IMG/VR virus record: IMGVR_UViG_3300031951_000883
Coordinates: 1 to 29,553 of that record
Length of the DNA stretch: 29,553 nt
Strand: one strand, 5' to 3'
DNA from: a virus
In this document: piece after piece, positions 8,652-16,101 of the stretch
How the letters are laid out: each line of letters starts with the position of its first letter
How positions within the stretch are numbered: the stretch's first letter is position 1
Made by a program: the position numbers and the translations under genes
The notes under the pieces: generated by a model
Told to the model about the DNA's origin: nothing
What the model saw: the letters and a program-made list of their open reading frames with translations, nothing else
The model's database searches: none

Positions 8652-10164
8652 AAGATTTATTAGAGAAGGTGTAATATTGGCCGTTGACGGAGCCCCTCAA
8701 CCCGGCACTCTTAAAATACGAGCGCGTCCATTAGATATTGACCAAGACGCTCTTAACAGTACTTCATTTACAGAATGGGGTAAAGATGACCCATTTGTGT
8801 TTGTATCATTTTTACCAATTTACTTTAATCAAGCACCTAAAGTTGATGAGAGAGTTTTATTAATATATTCAAATCCAAACAACACTAATTTTAATGACCA
8901 GTATTGGATGAGTAGTTCCCCATCCAATATATTAAACATTAATAAAGAAACTTATTTACAGACTCTATCTAATAGTAATTTGGGTGATAATATCGCACCT
9001 GCAAAATCTTTGGTGGGTCCTAAATCAAATGTTGTTGGTAATGTTCTCGAGTCAGGTAATCCTAAATTAATTAACGATAAAATTGTAGGGGTATTCCCAA
9101 CGACAAGTGAAGTTGCTTTAATGGGTAGAGGAAGTGCTGATGTTGTTGTCGGCGAAGAGTCATTATTATTAAGAGCTGGAAAAGTTTTAGATTTTATACC
9201 AAACACTATTCCGGCAAGAAATCCAAATAGAGCATTTATTGATTTATCAAGATATAAAGAAAAAACTGTTAATGTCGGAGACCCATCCACATTTTTTTAT
9301 GTTCAAGAAGACTCGATACCTGTAAAAAAATATGTTGTTTATGATATTGATAATTTAGAAAGTGAATTTAATTACTCAGGTACAATTAAAATTTATGATT
9401 TACAAGACAGTGTTAAAACATTATCAAATACTTTAAGTGAGGATACTGATTTAACTGATGTATTAGGTAATGCTCCGTTATTTGTTTATAGTTTTGACGC
9501 ATTACCTAAATTATCAGCCGTCACAATAATTAATACGTTTATTGGTAAATGTTTTAATGATTTAGGTTTAGTTAATATGCCGCCTCAGCCAAATTACCAA
9601 TTATCGGGACAAAGATTCCCAGGGTTTTTCTGTTATGGACCAAAAATATCTCAGGGGATTCGGAGTACTGACGTAATCATTCAAAGTAATTCTGACTATT
9701 TTAGAAATAATGTGACTTATTTCACAAAAAAAGGCTCATCTAAAGTTTATTCTCCAAATAATGTGGTCTCAATACCTAAACCAAAAACTGAAAAGGTTCA
9801 AAATAAAGAAACAACCAAAGTTGACGATACCTATGTTACAATTGGAGCGGATACGTTATATTTAATTAGTCATAATTCAATTGTCCCAAGTAGAGGTCCA
9901 ATTAATCTAAATAATAGTATTACGACTTTAACACAGGAGGAATTAGAGATTATTGGAGCAAAGACGGAACCTACTGTCAGAGGTGATGAGTTAATGAAAC
10001 TAATAGGTCTTATAGTCGATTTCTTAATTAGTCACGTACACAATCCGAATGAAGAACCTGACTATGGTCCATATGGAGACAAGAAAGTTACCGCAAATAC
10101 AATACTTGAAGCGTTAGCAAATGCAAAAGATACAATTCTAAATCAAAATATTCGTATAAATTGA
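8638..10164 (+). CDS. 5: Baseplate hub/spike protein with gp5-type OB-fold domain
   Basis: A 508-residue protein. The N-terminal 95 or so residues (REGVILAVDGAPQPGTLKIR, then a VFVSFLPIYFNQAPKVDERV stretch and DQYWMSSSPSN) have the pattern of the OB-fold at the start of T4 gp5 and related baseplate spike proteins: a strand, a mixed solution-type loop, then a GDxVL-like turn. The middle is beta-rich. The C-terminal ~60 residues (LMKLIGLIVDFLISHVHNPN and beyond) are helical. No lysozyme domain like that of T4 gp5 is evident in this chain; a muramidase is encoded separately at 14674-15366. Expected at the tail tip, aiding envelope penetration. Confidence 0.62.
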   Translation: MLKSKRFIREGVILAVDGAPQPGTLKIRARPLDIDQDALNSTSFTEWGKDDPFVFVSFLPIYFNQAPKVDERVLLIYSNPNNTNFNDQYWMSSSPSNILNINKETYLQTLSNSNLGDNIAPAKSLVGPKSNVVGNVLESGNPKLINDKIVGVFPTTSEVALMGRGSADVVVGEESLLLRAGKVLDFIPNTIPARNPNRAFIDLSRYKEKTVNVGDPSTFFYVQEDSIPVKKYVVYDIDNLESEFNYSGTIKIYDLQDSVKTLSNTLSEDTDLTDVLGNAPLFVYSFDALPKLSAVTIINTFIGKCFNDLGLVNMPPQPNYQLSGQRFPGFFCYGPKISQGIRSTDVIIQSNSDYFRNNVTYFTKKGSSKVYSPNNVVSIPKPKTEKVQNKETTKVDDTYVTIGADTLYLISHNSIVPSRGPINLNNSITTLTQEELEIIGAKTEPTVRGDELMKLIGLIVDFLISHVHNPNEEPDYGPYGDKKVTANTILEALANAKDTILNQNIRIN

Positions 10165-10187
10165 TATTTATTTATAAACTATAAATA

Positions 10188-11675
10188 ATGTCAGTTCACA
10201 AATCATATTTTAGTAAGAATAATACAATCGTTTATAACAATTATGTCAATACTGCGAGAAATCCTGTAACACAATTGTATTTCGGACCGACTAATAATTC
10301 ATTCACTAAAACATCATATTCTCGTTTTATATTTGATTTAGATTTAACAGATTTAATTTCAAAATACACATCAGGTGTTATTTCAACTGATTGTAATTCA
10401 AATATTACTCACACCTTAAGAATGACGAATACATCGTCATTTGATACTGAGTTATTAAATTCATATGACTCTGAAGGAGTTAGAAGAGCAACTTCATTTG
10501 ATTTAGTATTATTTAGAATTCCATTATCTGAAGGTAATTATGGAAATATACAAAATTGGGACGAGGGAGTTGGTTATGATTATTACCCAACAAATAAAAC
10601 ATCAAATACCCCAATAGGTGTATTAACACCGTCTGAAGAGATAAATAATAAAGCGTTTTCAGAAAGACCATCTAACTGGTATCAATCAACAACACTATCA
10701 GAATGGAGTAATAACGGTATTTACGATAATACAGATAGTGGAACAGTAAATTATTCAGACCTCACAATAATTGACACTCAACATTTTGAATTAGGTAATG
10801 AAGATATTGAGTTTGATATGACTAATGAAATTAATTCAATTTTAAATAATGGTCTACAAGTCGCAGGATGGGGTGTCGCGTTTTTACCTCAATTAGAATT
10901 ATTAACAGGTTTAACTGAAAATTATGTTGTTGGATTTTTTACAAAATACACTCAAACATTTTATGAACCATATTTAGAAACAACATATAATGATTTAGTT
11001 CAAGATGACCGTAATACTTTTTATGGTAATACTGTTAATTATCTTTATTTATATTCATATATTAATGGTGTTTTTACCAATTTAGACCAAAACCCAACAG
11101 TTAATATTATTAACAATACCGGCTCGGCAATATATACTAATTTACCAACTTGTTTAGTGACTGAAGGGGTCTATATGGTTGAGGTCCCCGCAATGACAAT
11201 CACAAATCCTTGTAGTTATCAAGATGTATGGTCAAATTTAATTTATAATAATCAAAATTTACCAAGTATTACAAATAATTTTGTTGGTCTACCATTTGCA
11301 CAGTCATTCTCCATTGGGGTTAAAAGTAAAGACCCATCAATCTATGGATTTGATTATTATGGAATCAAACAAGATGAAAAAATATTAAACACTGACGTTA
11401 GAAAAGTTGGTGTAATGATTAAAAAGGCATATACCTCACAAGAAGTTTTACAAAAAATTGAAGCGTATTATAGAGTATACGTTAGAGAAGGTCAAACAGA
11501 AGTTCAGGTTCAAGATTGGACTATGATTAATAGAACATCAAATGAACATTATTTTATTTTTGACACTCGTGATAAAATACCTAATGAATATTATGTTGAT
11601 ATTAAAGTTCTTTCTTCAGGGGAAGTTAATACTTATAAAAGAACATTAAAATTCCAAATAGTTAACAAAAAATAA
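10188..11675 (+). CDS. Virion surface protein with DNRLRE-like beta-sandwich, possible adhesin/baseplate component
   Basis: A 495-residue beta-rich protein full of Asn, Thr, Ser and Tyr. The N-terminal 260 residues follow the DNRLRE pattern: an opening strand with SYFSKNNTIVYNNY, SYSRFIFDLDLTDLI (around 45-58), an IEFDMTNEINSILNNG helix-strand and a terminal EPYLETTYND. DNRLRE modules are carbohydrate-associated beta-sandwiches in secreted bacterial proteins. The last 250 residues contain repeated Ig-like strands. No coiled-coil or collagen-like fibre is seen. The gene follows the gp5-like gene at 23 bp; TATAAATA at 10180-10187 abuts the start codon. A receptor-binding or baseplate-wedge role is plausible, not shown. 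Confidence 0.45.
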   Translation: MSVHKSYFSKNNTIVYNNYVNTARNPVTQLYFGPTNNSFTKTSYSRFIFDLDLTDLISKYTSGVISTDCNSNITHTLRMTNTSSFDTELLNSYDSEGVRRATSFDLVLFRIPLSEGNYGNIQNWDEGVGYDYYPTNKTSNTPIGVLTPSEEINNKAFSERPSNWYQSTTLSEWSNNGIYDNTDSGTVNYSDLTIIDTQHFELGNEDIEFDMTNEINSILNNGLQVAGWGVAFLPQLELLTGLTENYVVGFFTKYTQTFYEPYLETTYNDLVQDDRNTFYGNTVNYLYLYSYINGVFTNLDQNPTVNIINNTGSAIYTNLPTCLVTEGVYMVEVPAMTITNPCSYQDVWSNLIYNNQNLPSITNNFVGLPFAQSFSIGVKSKDPSIYGFDYYGIKQDEKILNTDVRKVGVMIKKAYTSQEVLQKIEAYYRVYVREGQTEVQVQDWTMINRTSNEHYFIFDTRDKIPNEYYVDIKVLSSGEVNTYKRTLKFQIVNKK

Positions 11676-12181
11676 TGAAAAAACTTAAACTAACAGAATC
11701 ACAACTGAAATATATTGTTAACAATTTGTTGAATGAAGGGATGGGTGAAATTGACCAAATTTTAGATAAAATCAATAAATCAGGGATGTCTTCTTTAACA
11801 GATAAAGAGAAAAAATATTTAGACCATTATTCTATGAACAATGAGTTTTTAGATAATGAGGAATTAACAACAACAAAATCTGTTGCAGACCAAGGAGAAA
11901 CTTGGGTATTTGAGGGACAGGAAGGAATACCATCAATGAATTTTAAATACGAATCAACTGAAGAAAATGTTGACGAGATATTACATTCAGGTTATTTAAA
12001 TGTTAATAACGATGAGTATTATGGGGAGATTTATTGTGATACTGAAGGTACTTATTCATTGTGTAATTTTGAAAGTGCTGAAGGTGAAAATGTATTTGAA
12101 AGATATGAAGGACTTGAACACGAAATTGGTACATTTCTTTCAATAGTATGTAATGACTTAAAAGGTGATTTAAAATCGTAA
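11675..12181 (+). CDS. Putative capsid-cargo protein with TESQLK N-terminal tag
   Basis: A 168-residue, very acidic protein. The N-terminus is a basic amphipathic helix with KLKLTESQLKYIV (3-15) followed by NNLLNE (16-21) and Gly22. Its TESQLK core is nearly identical to that of the lysozyme gene at 14674. LLNE followed by Gly fits a T4 gp21-type prohead cleavage site ([LI]xE then a small residue), as do LINE/A in the capsid protein and SLNE/A in the scaffold. The remainder is acidic and mixed alpha/beta with two cysteines, and matches nothing I know. Its ATG overlaps the upstream TAA. Packaging into the head is inferred from the tag only. Confidence 0.55.
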   Translation: MKKLKLTESQLKYIVNNLLNEGMGEIDQILDKINKSGMSSLTDKEKKYLDHYSMNNEFLDNEELTTTKSVADQGETWVFEGQEGIPSMNFKYESTEENVDEILHSGYLNVNNDEYYGEIYCDTEGTYSLCNFESAEGENVFERYEGLEHEIGTFLSIVCNDLKGDLKS

Positions 12182-12185
12182 TATT

Positions 12186-12689
12186 ATGGACAAATTAATT
12201 AAAAAAATCTTAAAAGAAGAAACTCAAAGATATATGTTCTTCAGTAATTTAGAACAAATGCATAGACAAATTGGTCTGTTATTAGATTTAGATGAATCTG
12301 AGATAGAGTCAATATTAGATAACGGTCACGATTGGGCTCAAGACCATATTGCTGAAGCTAAAAATAATATGGACCAAGTATTTGATTTCTTAATGAATGA
12401 AACAAAAAGTGGGGATTCTTGGAAATCTGAAGAAGTTATGGAAGACGACAATATCATTGACGACTTAGCGATGACTGAAAAAAATCCTGATGAAGCGTTA
12501 TCGTTATATCAAATGAATGAGGGTCGTAAAAAGGCAGGTACTAAATTATGTGCTAGAGGTAAGGCGGCAGCTAAAGCAAAATTCAAGGTCTACCCCTCAG
12601 CTTATGGAAATGGTTACGGAGTTCAAGTTTGTAAAGGAACAAAACCAGGATTAGACGGTAAGAAAAAATGTTCACCACCTTATTGTTAG
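12186..12689 (+). CDS. Tagged protein with Cys-containing basic C-terminal module (marine-virus type)
   Basis: A 167-residue two-part protein. The first 11 residues (MDKLIKKILKE) form a basic helix ending in LKE, like the tags of nearby proteins. Residues 20-110 are acidic and helical. The C-terminal module (113-167) is basic with Cys122, Cys149, Cys162 and Cys167, and contains KLCARGKAAAKAKFKVYPSA (120-139) then YGNGYGVQVCKG. I recognise this KFKVYPSAYxNxY pattern as recurrent in proteins of marine phages and large algal viruses, without a known function. The charge and cysteines would suit nucleic-acid binding or zinc or disulfide stabilisation. Last gene of the rightward virion operon. Confidence 0.6.
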   Translation: MDKLIKKILKEETQRYMFFSNLEQMHRQIGLLLDLDESEIESILDNGHDWAQDHIAEAKNNMDQVFDFLMNETKSGDSWKSEEVMEDDNIIDDLAMTEKNPDEALSLYQMNEGRKKAGTKLCARGKAAAKAKFKVYPSAYGNGYGVQVCKGTKPGLDGKKKCSPPYC

Positions 12690-12713
12690 ATTAAAACTTT
12701 TGTTATATATTTG
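12683..12713 (+). promoter_or_regulatory. Bacteroidota-type sigma-A promoter (TTG-N20-TATATTTG)
   Basis: TATATTTG at 12706-12713 matches the TAnnTTTG -7 box of Bacteroidota housekeeping promoters, and TTG at 12683-12685 lies 20 bp upstream in the -33 position. The start codon of the next gene is at 12735, which leaves a leader of roughly 15 nt. This implies transcription by unmodified host RNA polymerase, hence early expression of that gene, unlike the late operon before it. Confidence 0.6.
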
Positions 12714-12734
12714 TGGAAATAAATAAACACTACA

Positions 12735-13157
12735 ATGACAATCAAAAGACTTTACGCTAAACTAAAAATTTCATTACGAAACGTTTCTAAAAAATCATTT
12801 GTTGAGCAACAAGAGGCTAAAACAAATGCAAAACAATGTTCATTCATTTGTCGTAAGTTAATTCATAGTCAAAATTCTGATTTGTTAATTGCTCCTATCT
12901 CAAGGAAAAAATACATTAAAAATGAACAGTTAGGTATTTTTATCACAATGGAAGAAGGTGAGATTACAATTACAAACCACACGTACAGTTATTTTATTAA
13001 ATTAGGTGATGCCGAATGGATTAAACTTAAAGATTTCTTCAAAAAAGAAATGGAGTTGAGGGCAATGCAAATGGAAAAAGAAATGGAATATCAAATTAAA
13101 CATTCTTTGGATACCATTTACACCAAAATCTCAACTGAATTGGTTACTCAAAAATAG
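12735..13157 (+). CDS. Unknown basic protein, probably early-expressed
   Basis: A 140-residue basic protein. It starts with TIKRLYAKLKISLRNVSKKS, contains two cysteines close together (QCSFICRK), a central beta-rich section (LGIFITMEEGEITITNHTYSYF) and a C-terminal helix rich in Met and Glu. No family is recognised. It has its own host-type promoter, while its neighbours are virion genes, so an early host-takeover or regulatory role is a reasonable guess. Its 3' end overlaps the convergent metallopeptidase gene by 14 bp, with no terminator between them. Confidence 0.6.
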   Translation: MTIKRLYAKLKISLRNVSKKSFVEQQEAKTNAKQCSFICRKLIHSQNSDLLIAPISRKKYIKNEQLGIFITMEEGEITITNHTYSYFIKLGDAEWIKLKDFFKKEMELRAMQMEKEMEYQIKHSLDTIYTKISTELVTQK

Positions 13158-13536
13158 TATCCTCTAACTCGGGATGTTTTTTGATATAATGTTTGGTGAT
13201 TGCCCCTGACATAGCATTTGCAAAATTTTCAGAGTCACCACCAACATCTCTTCGGTCTTCAAAATTAATATGTTCTTTATCAAAAGCGTGAGCCCATTCG
13301 TGAGATAGTGTTCGTAAAATATCGGACACTATTCTACCTTTGGATAAAACTTTTATTTTAAATTCATTCTCTTTGTAAGAACCTGTTGTCATTTTACCAA
13401 TTCTTTCATCTAAAAAATACAAATGTAATTCTTTAGATAATGGCATTATTTTATTAAGTAATTTAGTAAAATCTTTAATTATTTCAAATTTTTTCTTACT
13501 AAATAAACCTTTTTTATATTTAAGACAAACTCTCAT
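13144..13536 (-). CDS. Putative zinc metallopeptidase (HEXXH)
   Basis: A 130-residue protein with a clear zinc-binding helix, TLSHEWAHAFD (76-86), in which His79 and His83 are the expected ligands and Glu80 the catalytic base. A third ligand could be Glu103 in GGDSENFANAMSG (99-111), the spacing and shape of a gluzincin-like second helix. The fragment before it is basic and beta-rich. No signal peptide or membrane segment is present. It starts 4 bp inside the end of the Cys-containing protein gene, so the two are coupled, and it runs tail-to-tail into the gene at 12735. Substrate unknown: a virion protein, host protein or peptidoglycan-associated protein are all possible. Confidence 0.65.
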   Translation of the reverse strand: MRVCLKYKKGLFSKKKFEIIKDFTKLLNKIMPLSKELHLYFLDERIGKMTTGSYKENEFKIKVLSKGRIVSDILRTLSHEWAHAFDKEHINFEDRRDVGGDSENFANAMSGAITKHYIKKHPELEDTIFE

Positions 13537-14435
13537 TTTAACGATTTAATAATTGTTTTAATCAGAACCGACTCATTTGCCTTCTTTTTAGGTTTATAAC
13601 TGACCATTTTTGGTTTATTACCAGTACCTGTTTTAGAATGTGTTTTTTCAGCTTTTCTTTTTTGTTGACAAGCAGATTTTTTTTGTGAGTCGGACATTTT
13701 ACCCGCAACCCCCGCAGCTCTACATTTAGGATATGATTTATCACTTGCCTCAGGTCTACCACAAGGTGGGTGTTTACCATCAACTTTTTTACATATGTTA
13801 ACCCAAGGACCTTTAGGTTGTTTACTACCTTTTGGTTTTTTCTTAGTCCCAAACCAAACACCTAAATCTTCTTTTATTGTATGAACGTCGTGTGTTGGGA
13901 TTTCATAACCTGAATCTTTGTGTTTTTCCCACATTCCGACTATTCTTTTAATGTTATTTTTGATATTTTTTTTCTTAGCTTTACTTGTTGTATGATGGTT
14001 ACTATCAACGACAAATGGCCCAAGTTCAGATGTTCTCCATTTTTTTAAACCTATTTCAATAGGACCATTATACTCCCCTGAACTAATTGTTGTGTCAGTT
14101 GCTTCAGTAACTTTTTTAGGTTTACCCATTATACCATTTAAAACATTACCGTCTTCATCATTTTGTTCAGGATGTTTTTCATAATACTTAGATATTTTAA
14201 CTGATTTTTTTTCTAAAGACTTCGCATTTTTAGTATCAATATTACCGTCTAAAGCATCAACATATAATTCAGCATTATCGTAACCGTTTAATGGGTCAAT
14301 AAACGGTTGTGTTGATTTGTTTTTCCATATTCTCATACCTGGTCTAAATGGTATACTATATTGGCCAGCAGAAGAACTAGAGTCCATCTCCTTAATGATT
14401 TTTCTTATGGATTTTATTAAACTTGATTCTTTCAT
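13533..14435 (-). CDS. Tagged basic Cys-containing protein with internal duplication
   Basis: A 300-residue protein. Residues 1-16 (MKESSLIKSIRKIIKE) form a basic tag ending in IKE. Two related modules follow: 22-95 (SAGQYSIPFRPGMRIWKN, later KISKYYEKHPE) and 118-178 (SSGEYNGPIEIGLKKWR, later RIVGMWEKHKD). The C-terminal third is basic with Cys215, Cys225, Cys238 and Cys256 in a GPWVNICKK / PPCGRP / YPKCRAAG / ACQQKRKAE layout, which resembles the DUF5872-type module of phage proteins (name from memory). The last residues (NESVLIKTIIKSLK) repeat the N-terminal tag. It is likely a packaged, nucleic-acid-associated virion protein. It is divergent from the 14471 gene across 35 bp and coupled to the metallopeptidase. 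Confidence 0.55.
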   Translation of the reverse strand: MKESSLIKSIRKIIKEMDSSSSAGQYSIPFRPGMRIWKNKSTQPFIDPLNGYDNAELYVDALDGNIDTKNAKSLEKKSVKISKYYEKHPEQNDEDGNVLNGIMGKPKKVTEATDTTISSGEYNGPIEIGLKKWRTSELGPFVVDSNHHTTSKAKKKNIKNNIKRIVGMWEKHKDSGYEIPTHDVHTIKEDLGVWFGTKKKPKGSKQPKGPWVNICKKVDGKHPPCGRPEASDKSYPKCRAAGVAGKMSDSQKKSACQQKRKAEKTHSKTGTGNKPKMVSYKPKKKANESVLIKTIIKSLK

Positions 14436-14453
14436 TAGTTAAACTATACTGTC

Positions 14454-14463
14454 TAATAAATAT
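14454..14463 (-). promoter_or_regulatory. ATATTTATTA element in the divergent 14435/14471 intergenic region
   Basis: The only DNA between the two divergent genes is 35 bp. It holds TAATAAATAT on the plus strand, which reads ATATTTATTA toward the leftward gene. The same element precedes several other late genes here. In one direction it resembles a degenerate TAnnTTTG box, in the other the T4 late box TATAAATA, so this single element could serve either or both genes. Confidence 0.35.
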
Positions 14464-14470
14464 CATCAAA

Positions 14471-14671
14471 ATGGATAATTCGTATACAGGTAAAACATTA
14501 TTTGATAACGTCACATACACCAATGAAGACGACTTTATTGTTGCCATTAAAAATATGCCTGACGAAACTAAAAAAGACATCATAAGAAGGATTATTGAAT
14601 ACTCTTATAGTAAGAATATTTACACTATACCTGAGTCAGAATTTATTTCTATACTATTAAGATATTTATAG
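14471..14671 (+). CDS. Small unknown protein
   Basis: A 66-residue acidic protein starting at ATG 14471 (MDNSYTGKTLFDNVTYTNED); the in-frame TTG at 14423 lies inside the opposite gene and is a less likely start. It has a helical stretch, KKDIIRRIIEYSYSKN, and ends in SILLRYL. It contains no cysteine and no known motif. It is followed after 2 bp by the lysozyme gene, so the pair probably forms one transcript. It could be a small partner or inhibitor of the lysozyme, but nothing in the sequence shows this. Confidence 0.5.
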   Translation: MDNSYTGKTLFDNVTYTNEDDFIVAIKNMPDETKKDIIRRIIEYSYSKNIYTIPESEFISILLRYL

Positions 14672-14673
14672 TT

Positions 14674-15366
14674 ATGAAATTAAAAATTACAGAGTCTCAA
14701 CTAAAAAAACTAATTGAGCAAGAACAAGAACCCCAACCTGAAGTTGAACCTGAAACTGATGGGTTTATTCAACAAATAATGGATAGGGTTAGAAAAAGAA
14801 TGGGTAAATCTTCCGGTTCAAACAGTGATGACGATGATGATGACGATGGTAGTGAAACTACTAGTAATAGTACAGACCAAACTGATTTTAGAGTCACAGG
14901 TTCAACAAGCACTGACGGTTCCGACCTATTTAACAAATTAAAAAAACAATTTACTAGTACCCCTAACGATTCATTAGTCGCTGCATTAGTAGCCAACGCT
15001 TACGGTGAATCTAATTTTAAATGTGATGCTAAAGGTGATTTTGGTATCAAGAGTAGTAGAGGTAATAAATATAAACCAATTAATGGATACTGTTCATTTG
15101 GTCTATGGCAATTTAATATTTGTGGTGGTTTAGGTATCAAATTATTAGATGAATATGGCGGGGATATGTCAGTACTTAGTGATTGTGATAGACAAATTAC
15201 ATTTATGTCAAATCATATAAAACAAAAATATTCAGGTTATAATGAAAACCACACAATCGGTTGGTGGATTGATTGGATTGTGGATAATGTAGAAAGACCC
15301 ACAAACAAAGATAAAGCAAAAAGAAAAAGACGAGAATGGGCTAGTAAAACTTACGGAACAGTTTAA
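14674..15366 (+). CDS. Tail-lysozyme-type muramidase with TESQLK N-terminal tag
   Basis: A 230-residue protein in three parts. Residues 1-17 (MKLKITESQLKKLIEQE) form the tag shared with the 11675 protein, with LIE at 13-15. Residues 18-82 are a low-complexity acidic/Ser-Thr linker including a run of seven Asp (52-58). Residues 84-225 are a lysozyme-like domain of the phage tail lysozyme type: LVAALVANAYGESNF (101-115) with Glu112 as candidate catalytic acid, then GYCSFGLWQFN (138-148) and DCDRQITFMSNHI (170-182). Four cysteines (117, 140, 150, 171) may form disulfides. It would cut peptidoglycan during entry. No signal peptide or holin neighbour, so a lysis endolysin is less likely. Confidence 0.68.
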   Translation: MKLKITESQLKKLIEQEQEPQPEVEPETDGFIQQIMDRVRKRMGKSSGSNSDDDDDDDGSETTSNSTDQTDFRVTGSTSTDGSDLFNKLKKQFTSTPNDSLVAALVANAYGESNFKCDAKGDFGIKSSRGNKYKPINGYCSFGLWQFNICGGLGIKLLDEYGGDMSVLSDCDRQITFMSNHIKQKYSGYNENHTIGWWIDWIVDNVERPTNKDKAKRKRREWASKTYGTV

Positions 15367-15388
15367 AAGGGACATTGTCCCTTTTTTT
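15365..15388 (+). terminator. Intrinsic terminator between lysozyme and HNH genes (bidirectional)
   Basis: AAAAGGGAC (15365-15373) pairs with GTCCCTTTT (15377-15385) across an ATT loop, followed by a T run to 15388. The hairpin overlaps the stop codons of both convergent genes. On the minus strand it is followed by four T, so it can act weakly for the HNH gene too. Its stem is nearly the same as that of the hairpin at 16115-16142. Confidence 0.8.
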
Positions 15389-16067
15389 ATTCCATTTTAT
15401 TTGATTTACGAATATTCTCATCACCCCATAAAGGCTGGAGATTATTTAATGACCAACATTCCATAAATAATTCATCACCAATTTCTTGGATATTAAACGA
15501 TGAAATAGGACGTATGTGGTCAACATGCCATCTACCGTAATTATCCCACGACATTTCACCGGTAAATTGTCCTTCTAAATGAGTAATTAACTCATCAGGA
15601 GTGTATTTTAAAATTTCAAAATAATGTCCGTTCTTATCCACATTATTTTCTTTCAACACCTGATATACCGCAGTCCTGAAATTTGAAATTAACTTATAAA
15701 GGGGGTCGTTATCCTTACGAGTTTTTTCGTAATTACGTTTATTTTCTCTATGTTTATCTATATTTTTTTCTCTCCATTCTTTATGATATTCATTAAGACG
15801 TTCTCTGTTATCTTTTTGCCAATCAGAAAAATATTGTAATCGTTTTTCTCTATTTTTAAGGTAATGTCGTTTATCTGATTCAGATTTTCCACCTTTAAAT
15901 TTTCTACCTGAAGGACCAATATTACAATTATTTTCTTTTAATGTTTGTAACACAACTTGTTTGTTAATATTTAATTTTTCAGATATTGATGGGGAACCTA
16001 ACATCTCATCATTATATAATCTTAAAATTTCATCCACAACTGATTTTTCTAATATTATTTTTTTCAT
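15387..16067 (-). CDS. HNH homing endonuclease, free-standing
   Basis: A 226-residue nuclease. The N-terminal 50 residues are a helix-turn-helix-like DNA-binding part (IISEKLNINK-type pattern at 28-42). A long charged helical region (62-120, rich in Lys, Arg and Glu) leads into an HNH core: GRWHVDHIRPISSF (178-191) with His181, Asp183 and His184, then CWSLNNLQPLWGDENIRKSN (204-223). This is the DH..P....NLQPLW..N..KSN type found in phage homing endonucleases. It lies between lysozyme and capsid genes with its own TATATTTG box and terminators on both sides, which suits a mobile gene. It interrupts no coding sequence, so no intron or intein is implied. Confidence 0.88.
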   Translation of the reverse strand: MKKIILEKSVVDEILRLYNDEMLGSPSISEKLNINKQVVLQTLKENNCNIGPSGRKFKGGKSESDKRHYLKNREKRLQYFSDWQKDNRERLNEYHKEWREKNIDKHRENKRNYEKTRKDNDPLYKLISNFRTAVYQVLKENNVDKNGHYFEILKYTPDELITHLEGQFTGEMSWDNYGRWHVDHIRPISSFNIQEIGDELFMECWSLNNLQPLWGDENIRKSNKME

Positions 16068-16101
16068 ATATTATATATATAACCATAAACTTGATTGTTT
16101 A

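Noticed and set aside
10180-10187. Exact TATAAATA in sense direction before the 10188 gene, as a T4-type late promoter
   Set aside because: It directly abuts the ATG, so a transcript starting after it would lack the start codon. It is more likely part of the A-rich translation leader or chance in AT-rich DNA.
13562-13861. A 99-residue minus-strand ORF in another frame of the Cys-containing protein gene
   Set aside because: It lies wholly inside a longer gene with recognisable modules and is produced by the Lys/Gly/Pro codon composition.
14423-14470. Upstream in-frame TTG start for the 14471 gene
   Set aside because: The extension runs into the start of the opposite gene and has no leader; ATG 14471 gives a compact divergent arrangement.
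15387-16067. HNH gene as part of an intron or intein
   Set aside because: Flanking genes are complete, convergent and have their own stops and terminators; no split gene is seen.
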